From Candidatus Methanomethylophilaceae archaeon (GTDB taxonomy: Archaea > Thermoplasmatota > Thermoplasmata > Methanomassiliicoccales > Methanomethylophilaceae), in contig JAFYAH010000016.1 of NCBI GenBank assembly GCA_017540825.1, positions 1 to 64,000 of the forward strand: a stretch of DNA of 64,000 nt, given 5' to 3'. Under the pieces are notes generated by a model. That model was not told the DNA's origin. It saw only the letters and a list, made by a program, of their open reading frames with translations, and did no database searches. Below are positions 25,562-33,991 of the stretch, in pieces. The position numbers and the translations under genes are program-made. Position 1 is the stretch's first letter, and each line of letters begins with the position of its first letter.

Positions 25562-26146
25562 TCAGAACAGCGCCAGCGCGGCGGAGACGGCGGCTTCGAC
25601 AGCGTTGGTCTTGCATTCGGCGCCTCCTATTATGAGGACATCGTCCGCGGTCATGCCAGTCTCCTTGCGTATCATAGCGGCGGTGTCGGGAGCCTTCTCG
25701 TCCAGGTTCCAGTCGGGCGGCATCATGAGGACGCCGTCCCTTATCACGAGGGTGGTACAGCCCTGCGCCCCCATCTTGACTCCGACGTCCCTCTGCTCCA
25801 TCCCGTTCTTAACCTTGCTGGCGACGCCTAGGACGAGCACAGACTGCTGGCACTCCCCCACCACTATGTCTGGTACGGTTATCTCCATGGGCCTTATAGG
25901 GATCTGCTTCAGAAAATCCAGCCCGGCCTTCGTTATGGTTATCCCGGTCTGCTTGATGAGGATGAACTCCCACTCCTTCAGCGTGTCAATGATCCTACGC
26001 ATGCTTCCTTCGCCTACGCCCACTTCCTGGGCGAGCCTCTTCCTTCCCATGGACTTGCCGCCGGACAGGACGTAGAGGGACCAATAGACGTTCGCATCGT
26101 TGAATCTGAACATCGGGCCGAACTGAGGTTCATCGATAATCTTCAA
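25562..26146 (-). CDS. DUF4443-containing winged-helix protein
   Basis: A 194-residue archaeal protein. An N-terminal winged helix (VYWSLYVLSGGKSMGRKRLA, VGEGSMRRIIDTLKEWEFI) is followed by the DUF4443 domain (VLVLGVASKVKNGMEQRDVG, DDVLIIGGAECKTNAVEAAV). TTG 26146 is the preferred start because AAGGTGG lies just upstream; GTG 26155 is an alternative. The TATA-like TTTTTAAAAG at about 26178-26187 gives a short leader. The role is probably regulatory. Confidence 0.82.
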   Translation of the reverse strand: MKIIDEPQFGPMFRFNDANVYWSLYVLSGGKSMGRKRLAQEVGVGEGSMRRIIDTLKEWEFILIKQTGITITKAGLDFLKQIPIRPMEITVPDIVVGECQQSVLVLGVASKVKNGMEQRDVGVKMGAQGCTTLVIRDGVLMMPPDWNLDEKAPDTAAMIRKETGMTADDVLIIGGAECKTNAVEAAVSAALALF

Positions 26147-26248
26147 GGCTACCACCTTAATTCAGTATCACCGCCATCGCTTTTAAAAATGTTGGATGAG
26201 TGATGATGAATCTGCCAAAAAAGAACATTATAAAAAATAAAGGAACAA

Positions 26249-26270
26249 GCATCCAGCACAAGCCGGATGC
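26249..26270 (-). terminator. Hairpin terminator of the S-adenosylmethionine synthetase gene
   Basis: GCATCC (26249-26254) pairs with GGATGC (26265-26270). On the minus strand it is followed by a T-rich run (TTGTTCCTTTATTTTTTATA). It lies about 45 bases past the metK stop. Confidence 0.55.
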
Positions 26271-26311
26271 CTGTGTTTATAAACATCTGACGACTCTGCG
26301 GCCTTGCAGGA

Positions 26312-27538
26312 TCAGAATGTCCTGACCTTTCCCTCGATGATCATGTCGGAGACCTTGTCCACGCTGTCGAGCCAGTTCTCCGCGATGCCCTCGGCGTCCG
26401 ACTTCCAGGAGGCGAGACGGGGGTCTTTCTCGGCGCCGGGGAGGACTATCTGGACGGACGCGTTGAGAGGCTCGGAGACAGGCTTTCCGATCTGGGACAG
26501 CAGCCTGACCCTGATCTCGGCCTCGTTGGTGACCTCCTCTGCGACCTCCTCTGCGATGAGCTTCGACATGACATTGTAGATCTTCCCGATGTGGGTGATC
26601 GGGTTCTTTCCGGAGGTGGCCTCCATGGACATGGGCCTGTAAGGGGTGATCAGGCCGTTGCATCTGTTCCCTCTTCCGACGGAGCCGTCGTCCCCCATCT
26701 CCTGGGACAGGCCGGTGCAGGTCAGGTAGTAGACGCCGTTGTCGTAGTTGTCGCCGGTGTTGATGTCCAGCTTGAAGTCGACCTTCTCGCTTCCGATTAT
26801 CTTCATGGCGTTGTCGGTCACGAGGTCGTACATCTCCTCCACGACGGACGCGTAGTGGGCCTTGTCCGGGATGTACTTGTCAACCATGGCGCAGGCGATG
26901 GTCATGGTGACCTTGTCGTCGACCCTGGAGCACATGACCTTGACGTCCTGGCCGGTCTCCTTGAGCTTCTTCTTCATGGCGCCGTTGACGTACTCCTCGG
27001 TCTGGAGGGTGAGCCTGTCGGTGACGGAGTAGGGGGCGTAGCCGACTCCGAAAGAGGTGTCGTTGGCGAGGACGCCCGAGGTCTTGTAGACGCCGGTGAG
27101 GTCGTCGGACCCCATCCCGAGCTTGGCGTCGAGGATTACCTGGGAGTCGACGTCCAGGTTGGGGAAGGTCTTCCTGAGGTATTCCGTGGCGGCCTTCAGC
27201 GCCGTGGGCTTGCAGGGCAAGGACTTCATGTCCTTTCCTTCGCCCACGTGGGTGGTCGCGCGTCCTACCAGGAGGATGAACACGGGGTCGATGATTGTCC
27301 CGCCGCCGAACCTGGGGGCTGCCTCTCCCGCGGCGATCTGAGTCTCGTCGGTGTTGTGGTGCAGAACGTGCCCGAACTCCTTCTTGTACATCCTGCAGAG
27401 CGCTTTGCTGACCTCTTCCGCGAGGGCGTCCGAGACGCTGTCGGGGTGGCCGATTCCTTTCCTCTCGACGATCTCGACCTTCCTCATAGGAGTGGGGATC
27501 TCGTTGAGACCCTCCACGTAAATGTTCTTCGAACTCAT
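26312..27538 (-). CDS. mat: S-adenosylmethionine synthetase, archaeal type
   Basis: A 408-residue methionine adenosyltransferase of the archaeal class, which differs strongly from bacterial MetK. Features are RKGIGHPDSVSDALAEEVSK, HHNTDETQIAAGEAAPRFGG, FILLVGRATTHVGEGKDMKS and the C-terminal TGLSQEMGDDGSVGRGNRCN. Full length, TGA stop, own terminator. It is divergent from the XRE-CBS regulator with an 83-base gap. Confidence 0.95.
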   Translation of the reverse strand: MSSKNIYVEGLNEIPTPMRKVEIVERKGIGHPDSVSDALAEEVSKALCRMYKKEFGHVLHHNTDETQIAAGEAAPRFGGGTIIDPVFILLVGRATTHVGEGKDMKSLPCKPTALKAATEYLRKTFPNLDVDSQVILDAKLGMGSDDLTGVYKTSGVLANDTSFGVGYAPYSVTDRLTLQTEEYVNGAMKKKLKETGQDVKVMCSRVDDKVTMTIACAMVDKYIPDKAHYASVVEEMYDLVTDNAMKIIGSEKVDFKLDINTGDNYDNGVYYLTCTGLSQEMGDDGSVGRGNRCNGLITPYRPMSMEATSGKNPITHIGKIYNVMSKLIAEEVAEEVTNEAEIRVRLLSQIGKPVSEPLNASVQIVLPGAEKDPRLASWKSDAEGIAENWLDSVDKVSDMIIEGKVRTF

Positions 27539-27621
27539 GTTATCGGAATGCTGAAAAAGTCATCATTAATAAACAATCCGCAGTTAATTATTCAAATAAG
27601 AATATTATAGCCATATTCGAT

Positions 27622-28185
27622 ATGAAGTTCCCGCCGTCGACGGACATCAAGAGGATGAGGAAATCCATGGACGTGACGCAGACCTGCCTCGCGAAATAGT
27701 CAGGTATCGGGCAGAGCACCATCGCCAAGATAGAGCAGGGGAAGATTTCCGCCAGCTACGCCACCGTGGTCAAGCTCTTCGAGACGCTAGAGGCCATGAA
27801 GCAGGAAGGACTCAAGGACCTGACCGCATCCGACGTCGCGTCTAAAGGGGTGGTCACGGTTCAGAGCTCGGAGAGCGTGCTCCGCGCCTCCGAGATCCTC
27901 AGGAGCACTGGATATTCCCAACTGCCTGTGATGGACGGCGAGGTCCCGGTCGGGAGCATATCGGAGAGGGACCTGTTCGACATGCTGAGGCAGGGCTTCA
28001 CGATGGGGCAGATGAGGTCCACCCAGGTCTCCAAGGTCATGAAGGAGTCTTTCCCGATAGTGTCGGACAGCACCCCGATGGCGCTGGTCACCCTCCTGAT
28101 GAGCGACAGCAACGCGGTACTCGTAGCCCAGAAAGGAAAGGTCACAGGGCTGATAACGAACGCGGACATGCTGAAGCTCATATGA
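27622..28185 (+). CDS. XRE helix-turn-helix plus CBS-pair regulator with in-frame amber codon
   Basis: ATG 27622 opens MKFPPSTDIKRMRKSMDVTQ, the start of an archaeal XRE-CBS regulator. Codon 26 is TAG (27697-27699), between TCLAK and SGIGQSTIAKIEQGKISASY. Relatives have a continuous helix-turn-helix here (pattern LAxxSGVSQSxIAKIE), so the frame is clearly one gene. Two CBS motifs follow (residues about 68-125 and 130-187; KGVVTVQSSESVLRASEI and LVTLLMSDSNAVLVAQKGKV), likely binding adenosyl ligands. Read with pyrrolysine, it has 187 residues; the alternative is a pseudogene or a shortened CBS-only protein from GTG 27766. It is divergent from the SAM synthetase gene. Confidence 0.85.
27697..27699 (+). 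other. In-frame TAG, codon 26 of the XRE-CBS regulator
   Basis: Lies in the turn region directly before SGIGQSTIAKIE of the helix-turn-helix. Conserved helix-turn-helix sequence on both sides makes a sense reading very likely. Confidence 0.8.
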
Positions 28186-28191
28186 CGCGCT

Positions 28192-29109
28192 TCAGGATGA
28201 CATCGTCCTTATAGAGCGGGGGGACACGTCGAAGTGGTCGAAGTCGTTGACCAGATAGGATTCCTCGAAGACCTCCTTGGCCTCCGTCAGGACCTCCTCC
28301 CTGACATCGTCGTAGCGGCCGCTGACATGGGTGAGCATCAGACAGCGCACCCCTGCCTCGACGGCTGACTCCGCGGCCTGACGTGACGTCGAATGGAAAT
28401 GCTCCTTGGCAAGAACGGAGTCGCCTTCCATGTAAGTAGACTCGTGGATGAGGACGTCCGCGCCCCTCGACGCCTCCACTACGCTATCGGACCGAAGCGT
28501 GTCGCCGGTGTAGATCACCCTCACCCCCTTCTGGACGGGACCCACTACCTGCTCCGGCCTCACGTTGCCGACAGCCTCGCCCCTCTTCAGGCGGGCCATG
28601 TCCGGACCGTCCTTTATTCCCAAAGACAGCGCCTTCTCGCGATCCAGCTTCCCCGGGAGGTCCGGCTCGGACACGGAGAACCCCACCGACGGGACGCCGT
28701 GGTCCGTGGAGAACACGGAGACCCTCAAGGAGCGGACCATGAAGGAGTCCCCGGGAGCCACGTCCCTGGGCTCGACCGTGTAGAAGGTGTCGCCGTCCGT
28801 CGCCGACATCATCATCCCGAGGGCCTTGGAGAACCCCTCCGGGCCGAAGATCGCCAGAGGCTCAGACCGCCCCATCAGGCTCATGGTCTGGAGCAGCCCC
28901 GGAAGCCCCAGGATGTGGTCGCCGTGGAGGTGCGTTATAAGAATCGCGCGGATCTTCATGAAAGAGAAGGGAGAGACCATGATCTGCCTCTGGGACCCCT
29001 CCCCGCAGTCCATGAGGACGATGTCCGATCCGCTGCGGAGGGCGATGCAGGATGTAGACCTGTCCCTGGACGGGACGCTGGCGCCTGTGCCGAGGAACAG
29101 TATCTCCAT
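28192..29109 (-). CDS. rnz: Ribonuclease Z (tRNA 3' processing)
   Basis: A 305-residue metallo-beta-lactamase-fold nuclease that removes 3' trailers from pre-tRNA. Metal-binding motifs are visible: ILITHLHGDHILGLPGLLQT, VIYTGDTLRSD, HESTYMEGDSVLAKEHFHST and MLTHVSGRY. Start ATG 29109 (MEILFLGTGASVPSRDRSTS) follows GGTGGAG. It stops at TGA and is convergent with the XRE-CBS gene. Confidence 0.95.
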   Translation of the reverse strand: MEILFLGTGASVPSRDRSTSCIALRSGSDIVLMDCGEGSQRQIMVSPFSFMKIRAILITHLHGDHILGLPGLLQTMSLMGRSEPLAIFGPEGFSKALGMMMSATDGDTFYTVEPRDVAPGDSFMVRSLRVSVFSTDHGVPSVGFSVSEPDLPGKLDREKALSLGIKDGPDMARLKRGEAVGNVRPEQVVGPVQKGVRVIYTGDTLRSDSVVEASRGADVLIHESTYMEGDSVLAKEHFHSTSRQAAESAVEAGVRCLMLTHVSGRYDDVREEVLTEAKEVFEESYLVNDFDHFDVSPRSIRTMSS

Positions 29110-29131
29110 CCCGCTCCACCTTCGAAGATGG

Positions 29132-29344
29132 TCAGTACACCTGGTCGAGGGACCTGTCGGTCTTGGTCTCCTTCTTGAACTCCCTGTAGTGCTCCTTGCA
29201 CAGGTGGATCTGGCGGGCGCCCTCGTCCTTGAGCTTGAGGCTGGACTTGGATACCTGCTTAATGTTGAAGGACCTCTCGGCCGGGTTGCTGCAGCCTGCG
29301 ACATCGCAGACTTCAGGCTGGACGTCATGCTTTGCTAGTGCCAT
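29132..29344 (-). CDS. Small zinc-binding conserved protein
   Basis: A 70-residue protein starting MALAKHDVQPEVCDVAGCSN, with Cys pair CDVAGC and a second site HLCKEHYREF, a likely zinc-binding arrangement. The tail is charged and helical. The family is not recognised. It lies 22 bases upstream of rnz on the same strand, so the two are probably co-transcribed. Confidence 0.7.
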   Translation of the reverse strand: MALAKHDVQPEVCDVAGCSNPAERSFNIKQVSKSSLKLKDEGARQIHLCKEHYREFKKETKTDRSLDQVY

Positions 29345-29429
29345 GCCCCGGGAATCGTCGATATACTGTATAATTGTAATGGAAATCCTCTATGGAAACT
29401 GATAAATCGCCTTAAGGGATGTTAAGTCC

Positions 29430-30443
29430 ATGACCACGAGAGACGAGATCATAGACGCTCTGGAAAGAAAAAGAGGAGACGCCGCGCCGCCTGCCATCTT
29501 CACCCAGACGGGAACGGTCGGACAGATGGACGCATGCGGAGCCTGCTGGCCGGAAGCCAACTTCGACGTAGAGAAGATGGTGACTCTGGCCCTCCAGCCA
29601 GCGGAGATGTTCGGGTTCGCCACCGTGAAGATCCCGTTCGACATCACCATCATACCCGAGATAATGGGCTGCGAGATCCAAGAAGGGAAGAAGGACAGCC
29701 AGCCTGCCGTGTCCGGGTCCGAATGGCGCAACGACGACATGATGGTCCCCGAAGTCCCGGACATCATCTCTCCCGACGAGTTCCTCGCCAGCGGAAGGTG
29801 CCCCCTGATGCTCGATGCGGCATCCAAGATAAGATCGCGCAGGGAGGACCTCTTCCTCGTCACAGGCATGGAGGACGCCTTCTCGACGGCATACCAGATG
29901 GTGGGCCTGGAGACGTTCCTTGTCGGAGCTATGATGGACCCCGACCTCTGCGGGAGATGGGTGAGGGCCATAGTCCCCTGCCTGGACGCCTACGCCAAGG
30001 CCCTCTCAGAGGTGTCCGACGACGTCCAGATCATAATCGAAGCCTCCGCGGACGTGGCCCCTCCGGAGATGTTCGACATGTTCACCAAGGACTCCGCGTC
30101 CGAGATCATCAGCAACGTCAAAGGCTCGTACTCCACCGTCCACTGCTGCGGCGACACCACGGACGTCATGGCGGGGATCGCCTCGATGGGCGAGGACGGG
30201 CTGTCCGTCGAATCGTTCCTGGACTACGACGGCGTCATGGAGAGGATCGGGGACAAGGTGGCAGTGATAGGCGGCATACCTCCCGTGGACCACCTGATGA
30301 ACGGGACCCCGGACGTCATCGTCGCGGACGCATGGAAGGCCTCCGACGCTGGATACTCCATAATAGCGCCGGAATGCGGGGTCCCTCCTCACACCCCCGA
30401 CGAGAACCTCCAGGCGCTGGCCGGGTACAGGAGCCGCAGGTGA
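29430..30443 (+). CDS. Methylcobamide:CoM methyltransferase-like protein (MtaA/MtbA, UroD family)
   Basis: A 337-residue TIM-barrel protein of the uroporphyrinogen decarboxylase superfamily. The zinc-binding H-x-C...C of MtaA/MtbA-type methyltransferases is visible as STVHCCGDTTDVM and APECGVPPHTPDENLQAL. Also typical is FGFATVKIPFDITIIPEIMG near the N-terminus. Such enzymes move methyl groups from corrinoid protein to coenzyme M in methylotrophic methanogenesis, which supports a methanogen host. Whether it serves methanol, methylamines or sulfides cannot be decided; no corrinoid protein is adjacent. Confidence 0.82.
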   Translation: MTTRDEIIDALERKRGDAAPPAIFTQTGTVGQMDACGACWPEANFDVEKMVTLALQPAEMFGFATVKIPFDITIIPEIMGCEIQEGKKDSQPAVSGSEWRNDDMMVPEVPDIISPDEFLASGRCPLMLDAASKIRSRREDLFLVTGMEDAFSTAYQMVGLETFLVGAMMDPDLCGRWVRAIVPCLDAYAKALSEVSDDVQIIIEASADVAPPEMFDMFTKDSASEIISNVKGSYSTVHCCGDTTDVMAGIASMGEDGLSVESFLDYDGVMERIGDKVAVIGGIPPVDHLMNGTPDVIVADAWKASDAGYSIIAPECGVPPHTPDENLQALAGYRSRR

Positions 30444-30479
30444 GCAAATATAATAACGTGCGTCGCACATGATGACGGC

Positions 30480-31139
30480 ATGACCAAGGTATCACCCTCG
30501 ATGCTGTCGTCTGATTTCGCGAGGCTGGGAGAGGAGCTCGCGCGCATCGAGAAGGCAGGCGCGGACTGGGCCCATCTGGACGTCATGGACGGGGCCTTCG
30601 TTCCGAACATTACCTTCGGGCCGCCGGTCATCAAGGCGATGCGCAGGCACTCCGGGATGGTCTTCGACGCCCACCTCATGATACAGGACCCCGCCAGATA
30701 CGTTGACGCCTTCGCCGACGCAGGATGCGACATCATCACCGTCCACTGCGAGGCGGAAGGGGACATCCACGAAGCCATGGACAGGATCAGGGCCAGAGGG
30801 ATCAGGGCAGGCGTGTCCCTGAATCCAGAGACCCCTGTGCAGAGGATTGAGCCGTTCCTGGACAAAGCCGACCTGGCCCTGGTTATGACCGTCCATCCCG
30901 GGTTCGGGGGGCAGTCCTTCATCCCCGAGTGCGTCCCGAAGATAGCGGAGATCAGGAAGATCGCGGAATCCAAGGGGAAGAGGCTGGAGATCTCCGTCGA
31001 CGGAGGGGTCAACGCCGCCACCGGGAGAACATGCGTAGACGCGGGAGCGACCGTGCTCGTGGCAGGCTCGTCCCTTTTCAAGCTGGACGACATGGCCCCG
31101 GAGATCGCCAGATGGAAGACTTACGGGCCCACGCTGTGA
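30480..31139 (+). CDS. rpe: Ribulose-phosphate 3-epimerase
   Basis: A 219-residue TIM-barrel epimerase interconverting ribulose-5-phosphate and xylulose-5-phosphate. It shows PSMLSSDFARLGEELARIEK, the catalytic and metal residues in HLDVMDGAFVPNITFGP, FDAHLMIQDP, VMTVHPGFGGQSFIPE and ISVDGGVNAATG. It is followed after nine bases by the flap endonuclease gene, so the two probably share a transcript. Confidence 0.95.
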   Translation: MTKVSPSMLSSDFARLGEELARIEKAGADWAHLDVMDGAFVPNITFGPPVIKAMRRHSGMVFDAHLMIQDPARYVDAFADAGCDIITVHCEAEGDIHEAMDRIRARGIRAGVSLNPETPVQRIEPFLDKADLALVMTVHPGFGGQSFIPECVPKIAEIRKIAESKGKRLEISVDGGVNAATGRTCVDAGATVLVAGSSLFKLDDMAPEIARWKTYGPTL

Positions 31140-31148
31140 GGCGATAGG

Positions 31149-32216
31149 ATGGGAGTGAACCTTTCCCCGATAACCGAGGCCCGCGAGATTGAGCTTTCCG
31201 AACTGCGCGGTAAGACTGTCGCAGTGGACGCCTACAACACCATCTTCCAGTTCCTCTCCATAATAAGGCAGCCGGACGGGAAGCCGCTGATGGACCAGGA
31301 CGGCAACGTCACTTCGCATCTCTCCGGGATCCTCTACCGCACCTCCAACCTCATCGAGGCGGGGGTGGAGCCTGTCTTCGTCTTCGACGGCAAGGCCAAC
31401 GAGATGAAGGCTGGGACCATCGAGGAGAGGATAGCCCGCAGGGAGAAGGCCAAAGAGGAGTACGAGAAGGCCTTGGAAGAGGGCGACCTGAAGAAGGCGT
31501 TCTCCAAGGCGCAGCAGACGTCGAGGATGACGCCGGAGATACTGGAGAGCTCGAAGAGGCTCCTCGACCTTCTGGGGATCCCAGTGGTGCAGGCGCCCAG
31601 CGACGGAGAGGCACAGGCTGCGTACATGTGCTCCAAGGGGTCGGTTTACGCGGCGGCGTCGCAGGACTTCGACTCCATACTGTTCGGCGCGCCGCTTCTT
31701 GTCAGGAACCTGACCATATCCGGACGGCGCAAGATCCCGGGGAAGAACGCGTACAAGGACGTCAAGACCGAGATCATCGACACGAAGTCCATGCTCGACG
31801 GCCTAGGGATAACCAGGGAGCAGCTGGTGGACGTCTGCATAATGATCGGGACGGACTTCAACCACGGGATCGACGGGATAGGCCCGAAGAAGGGGCTGAA
31901 ACTGATCCAGAAGCACAGGAGGCTCGAGGACGCTCTCGCCGCCATCGGGCAGGAGATCCCGGAGTACCAGGACGTTCGCGACATATTCCTGAACGGGCCC
32001 AGGTCCGACGACTACGACGTCAAACCGGGGGCCGCCAGCATGGACGAGACGGTCGAGATGATGACGTCCTACGGTTTCTCGGAGGACCGCGTGAGGGCCG
32101 TCGTGAACAAGATAGACGCGTCCAGGAAAGCGGAGTCCAGCAGAAGGAAGCAGAGGTCCCTGGACAGCTGGTTCCGAGGGCCTTACGAAGATGTTTCGGC
32201 CTGCAGGACGCATTGA
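31149..32216 (+). CDS. fen: Flap endonuclease 1
   Basis: A 355-residue structure-specific nuclease of DNA replication and repair. The N-domain starts MGVNLSPITEAREIELSELR, with acidic residues in VAVDAYNTIFQFL, FVFDGKA, PSDGEAQAAYM and ASQDFDSILFG. A helix-hairpin-helix region (FNHGIDGIGPKKGLKLIQKH) follows. The C-terminal QRSLDSWF fits a PCNA-interacting box (Q-x-x-L-x-x-W-F). Full archaeal length. Confidence 0.96.
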   Translation: MGVNLSPITEAREIELSELRGKTVAVDAYNTIFQFLSIIRQPDGKPLMDQDGNVTSHLSGILYRTSNLIEAGVEPVFVFDGKANEMKAGTIEERIARREKAKEEYEKALEEGDLKKAFSKAQQTSRMTPEILESSKRLLDLLGIPVVQAPSDGEAQAAYMCSKGSVYAAASQDFDSILFGAPLLVRNLTISGRRKIPGKNAYKDVKTEIIDTKSMLDGLGITREQLVDVCIMIGTDFNHGIDGIGPKKGLKLIQKHRRLEDALAAIGQEIPEYQDVRDIFLNGPRSDDYDVKPGAASMDETVEMMTSYGFSEDRVRAVVNKIDASRKAESSRRKQRSLDSWFRGPYEDVSACRTH

Positions 32217-32260
32217 AGAGACGCCCTGCAGGGCTGGGGGCGCAGGACCCCCGAAGAGCC

Positions 32261-33259
32261 TCACACCACCTTCACGGTGGCCGTCCCGCTGTCTGTAAGC
32301 ACCACCTGCACGCCGTTCATGTCCTTCAGCGTCTCGTACAATATGTACTTCAGATAAGCCTCGTCGCTGTCGAACGACTCGCGCACCTTGTCCACGGCCG
32401 CCTTGCTGGCTTCCGCCTCCACCTGCACGCGCTCCAGGTCTATCCTTGCCTTCTCTAGCTGCTGCTGGGATATGAGCTTCTGCTCGACCGCCTCGCTCAT
32501 GGCCTTTGGTATGCGCATCTCGCGGATGATGACCTTGTCCACCACGATGCAGCCTCCGCACCTGTCCATGATCTGGGAGCTGAGGTTCGTGGTGATCGCG
32601 GACTCGACCTCGGGCCTCTTGTCTGAGATAATCTCCAGAGCGGTGTAGTTGACGCAGGTCAGCCTGGGGACGGACCTGACCTCCTGATGGAGGATGGTGA
32701 TCTTCCAGTCGGATCCGTACTCGAACCTGAGCTTCTTGACCATCTCCGGCGGTATATGGAACGTCACTGCGATGTCCATGTCCACGACGAGGCTGTCCTT
32801 CGTCAGGACCGTGATTCCCCCGACGGTGTCTATGTCGTCGTCATACCCTATGTACTCCACGGTCTGGGTGTTGTACCTAATGTTCTCTACGGTGGCGAAG
32901 GAGTATGCGGGGTCGAAATGCCACCCCTCGTCTATGACCTCCCCGATGTTCCCGGACGGGCTGCTGACGATGACCCCCTTCTGCCCGGCCTCCACCTGCA
33001 CGGTGGACATCAGGAATATGGCTACAAGGACGAAGATCGTTATCACGCCGAAGGATATTCCTCCGGATATCTTCCTGTCGCCGTGCTCGTCGCGCCCTAG
33101 GAATCCCAGGACGAAGCAGGCGATCGCCAGCGCGGCGCCTACTATGAACACTGACATGCCCAGGAGGGAGCTGCCTATCACCATGAAGATGCTGGCCACT
33201 CCCAGAATGATGCAAAGCTTCGATGCTATCTTCGAATCCACACTATCACTGGAAGGCAA
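32261..33259 (-). CDS. SPFH/prohibitin-family membrane protein
   Basis: A 332-residue protein with three N-terminal hydrophobic segments (residues about 14-30, 33-52 and 68-85; GGISFGVITIFVLVAIFLMS) followed by a band-7/SPFH domain (VEAGQKGVIVSSPSGNIGEV, LTKDSLVVDMDIAVTF) and a long coiled coil (EAVEQKLISQQQLEKARIDL). It is probably a membrane scaffold. The start codon is TTG 33259; no nearby ATG is better. No protease partner is adjacent. Confidence 0.85.
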   Translation of the reverse strand: MPSSDSVDSKIASKLCIILGVASIFMVIGSSLLGMSVFIVGAALAIACFVLGFLGRDEHGDRKISGGISFGVITIFVLVAIFLMSTVQVEAGQKGVIVSSPSGNIGEVIDEGWHFDPAYSFATVENIRYNTQTVEYIGYDDDIDTVGGITVLTKDSLVVDMDIAVTFHIPPEMVKKLRFEYGSDWKITILHQEVRSVPRLTCVNYTALEIISDKRPEVESAITTNLSSQIMDRCGGCIVVDKVIIREMRIPKAMSEAVEQKLISQQQLEKARIDLERVQVEAEASKAAVDKVRESFDSDEAYLKYILYETLKDMNGVQVVLTDSGTATVKVV

Positions 33260-33292
33260 TGCCTGTCAGAGATAATAATGGTACCATCTGGC

Positions 33293-33883
33293 TCATGCCA
33301 GCATCGGCAGCTCCGACGCCATGGCGTCCAAGGTCATGCCGGAGACGAACATCTCGACGCATCTGCTGGTGCACTGCCTGCAGCGCCTGAACCTGCATTC
33401 GGCCTCCGCCGGGTCGCTGTAGCACTTCCAGCATCCGGAGCAGGTGCAGCCGCTCCTGTCGTCGATGAACCCCTTGACGTCGTCCAGAGGGTATCCGAGG
33501 AAGACCCCGACCTCGTGGGGCATGGCGTCTCCGCCGTACCTGGAGACCAGATGCCTCAGGTTAGAGGCGTATCCGTCGGAGCAGTAGCCGAAGCCTGCGA
33601 GGAACTCCCTGACGCGATTGTCCGAGACCACGCGGGAGAGCATCTCGGGGCGGTATACGTACACCAGGACGGCGTCCTGCCACGAGCGGAGGACCATCAC
33701 GGAGACCCCTGTGGACTGAAGGATCCTGTTCACGGCGCGGACGGCTTCGATGATGTCGCCGCTGGACCCGCGCATCCTGAACATGCTCCCGCACTTTATC
33801 CCCGCCAGCGTCGGCGCGCAGTGCCTGACTATGCGCTCCTGGATGGCGCCTTTGCATGTGCAGATGCCCCCCTCCGCCTTCAT
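33293..33883 (-). CDS. DUF3793 family protein under a possible iron-responsive operator
   Basis: A 196-residue protein matching DUF3793: an N-terminal ERIVRHCAPTLAGIKCGSMF, then HEVGVFLGYPLDDVKGFIDD and a cysteine-rich end (CTCSGCWKCYSDP, CRFRRCRQCTSRC). The function is unknown; the cysteines suggest a metal or redox role. Two 16-base palindromes (33885-33900 and 33916-33931) sit directly upstream. It is divergent from tatD. Confidence 0.82.
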   Translation of the reverse strand: MKAEGGICTCKGAIQERIVRHCAPTLAGIKCGSMFRMRGSSGDIIEAVRAVNRILQSTGVSVMVLRSWQDAVLVYVYRPEMLSRVVSDNRVREFLAGFGYCSDGYASNLRHLVSRYGGDAMPHEVGVFLGYPLDDVKGFIDDRSGCTCSGCWKCYSDPAEAECRFRRCRQCTSRCVEMFVSGMTLDAMASELPMLA

Positions 33884-33884
33884 A

Positions 33885-33900
33885 TTTAGTGTAAACTAAA
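33885..33900. promoter_or_regulatory. Operator-like palindrome 1 (TTTAGT-N4-ACTAAA)
   Basis: Perfect 6+6 inverted repeat with a 4-base spacer, two bases from the DUF3793 start codon. It shares its geometry and TTTAG/CTAAA ends with palindrome 2, suggesting two sites for one dimeric repressor. Confidence 0.6.
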
Positions 33901-33915
33901 AATTAGTATTTATTA

Positions 33916-33931
33916 TTTAGGTTATCCTAAA
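33916..33931. promoter_or_regulatory. Operator-like palindrome 2 (TTTAGG-N4-CCTAAA), resembles a DtxR/IdeR box
   Basis: TTTAGGTTATCCTAAA is a perfect 6+6 inverted repeat. It is close to the consensus bound by DtxR/IdeR-type metal repressors (TTAGGTTAGCCTAA core). It lies between the divergent DUF3793 and tatD genes. Confidence 0.6.
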
Positions 33932-33991
33932 TTAAAACAGTCGTCAGCCTCCGCAAGGATGAATAATATCAAGAATACATAGGGAGGAACG

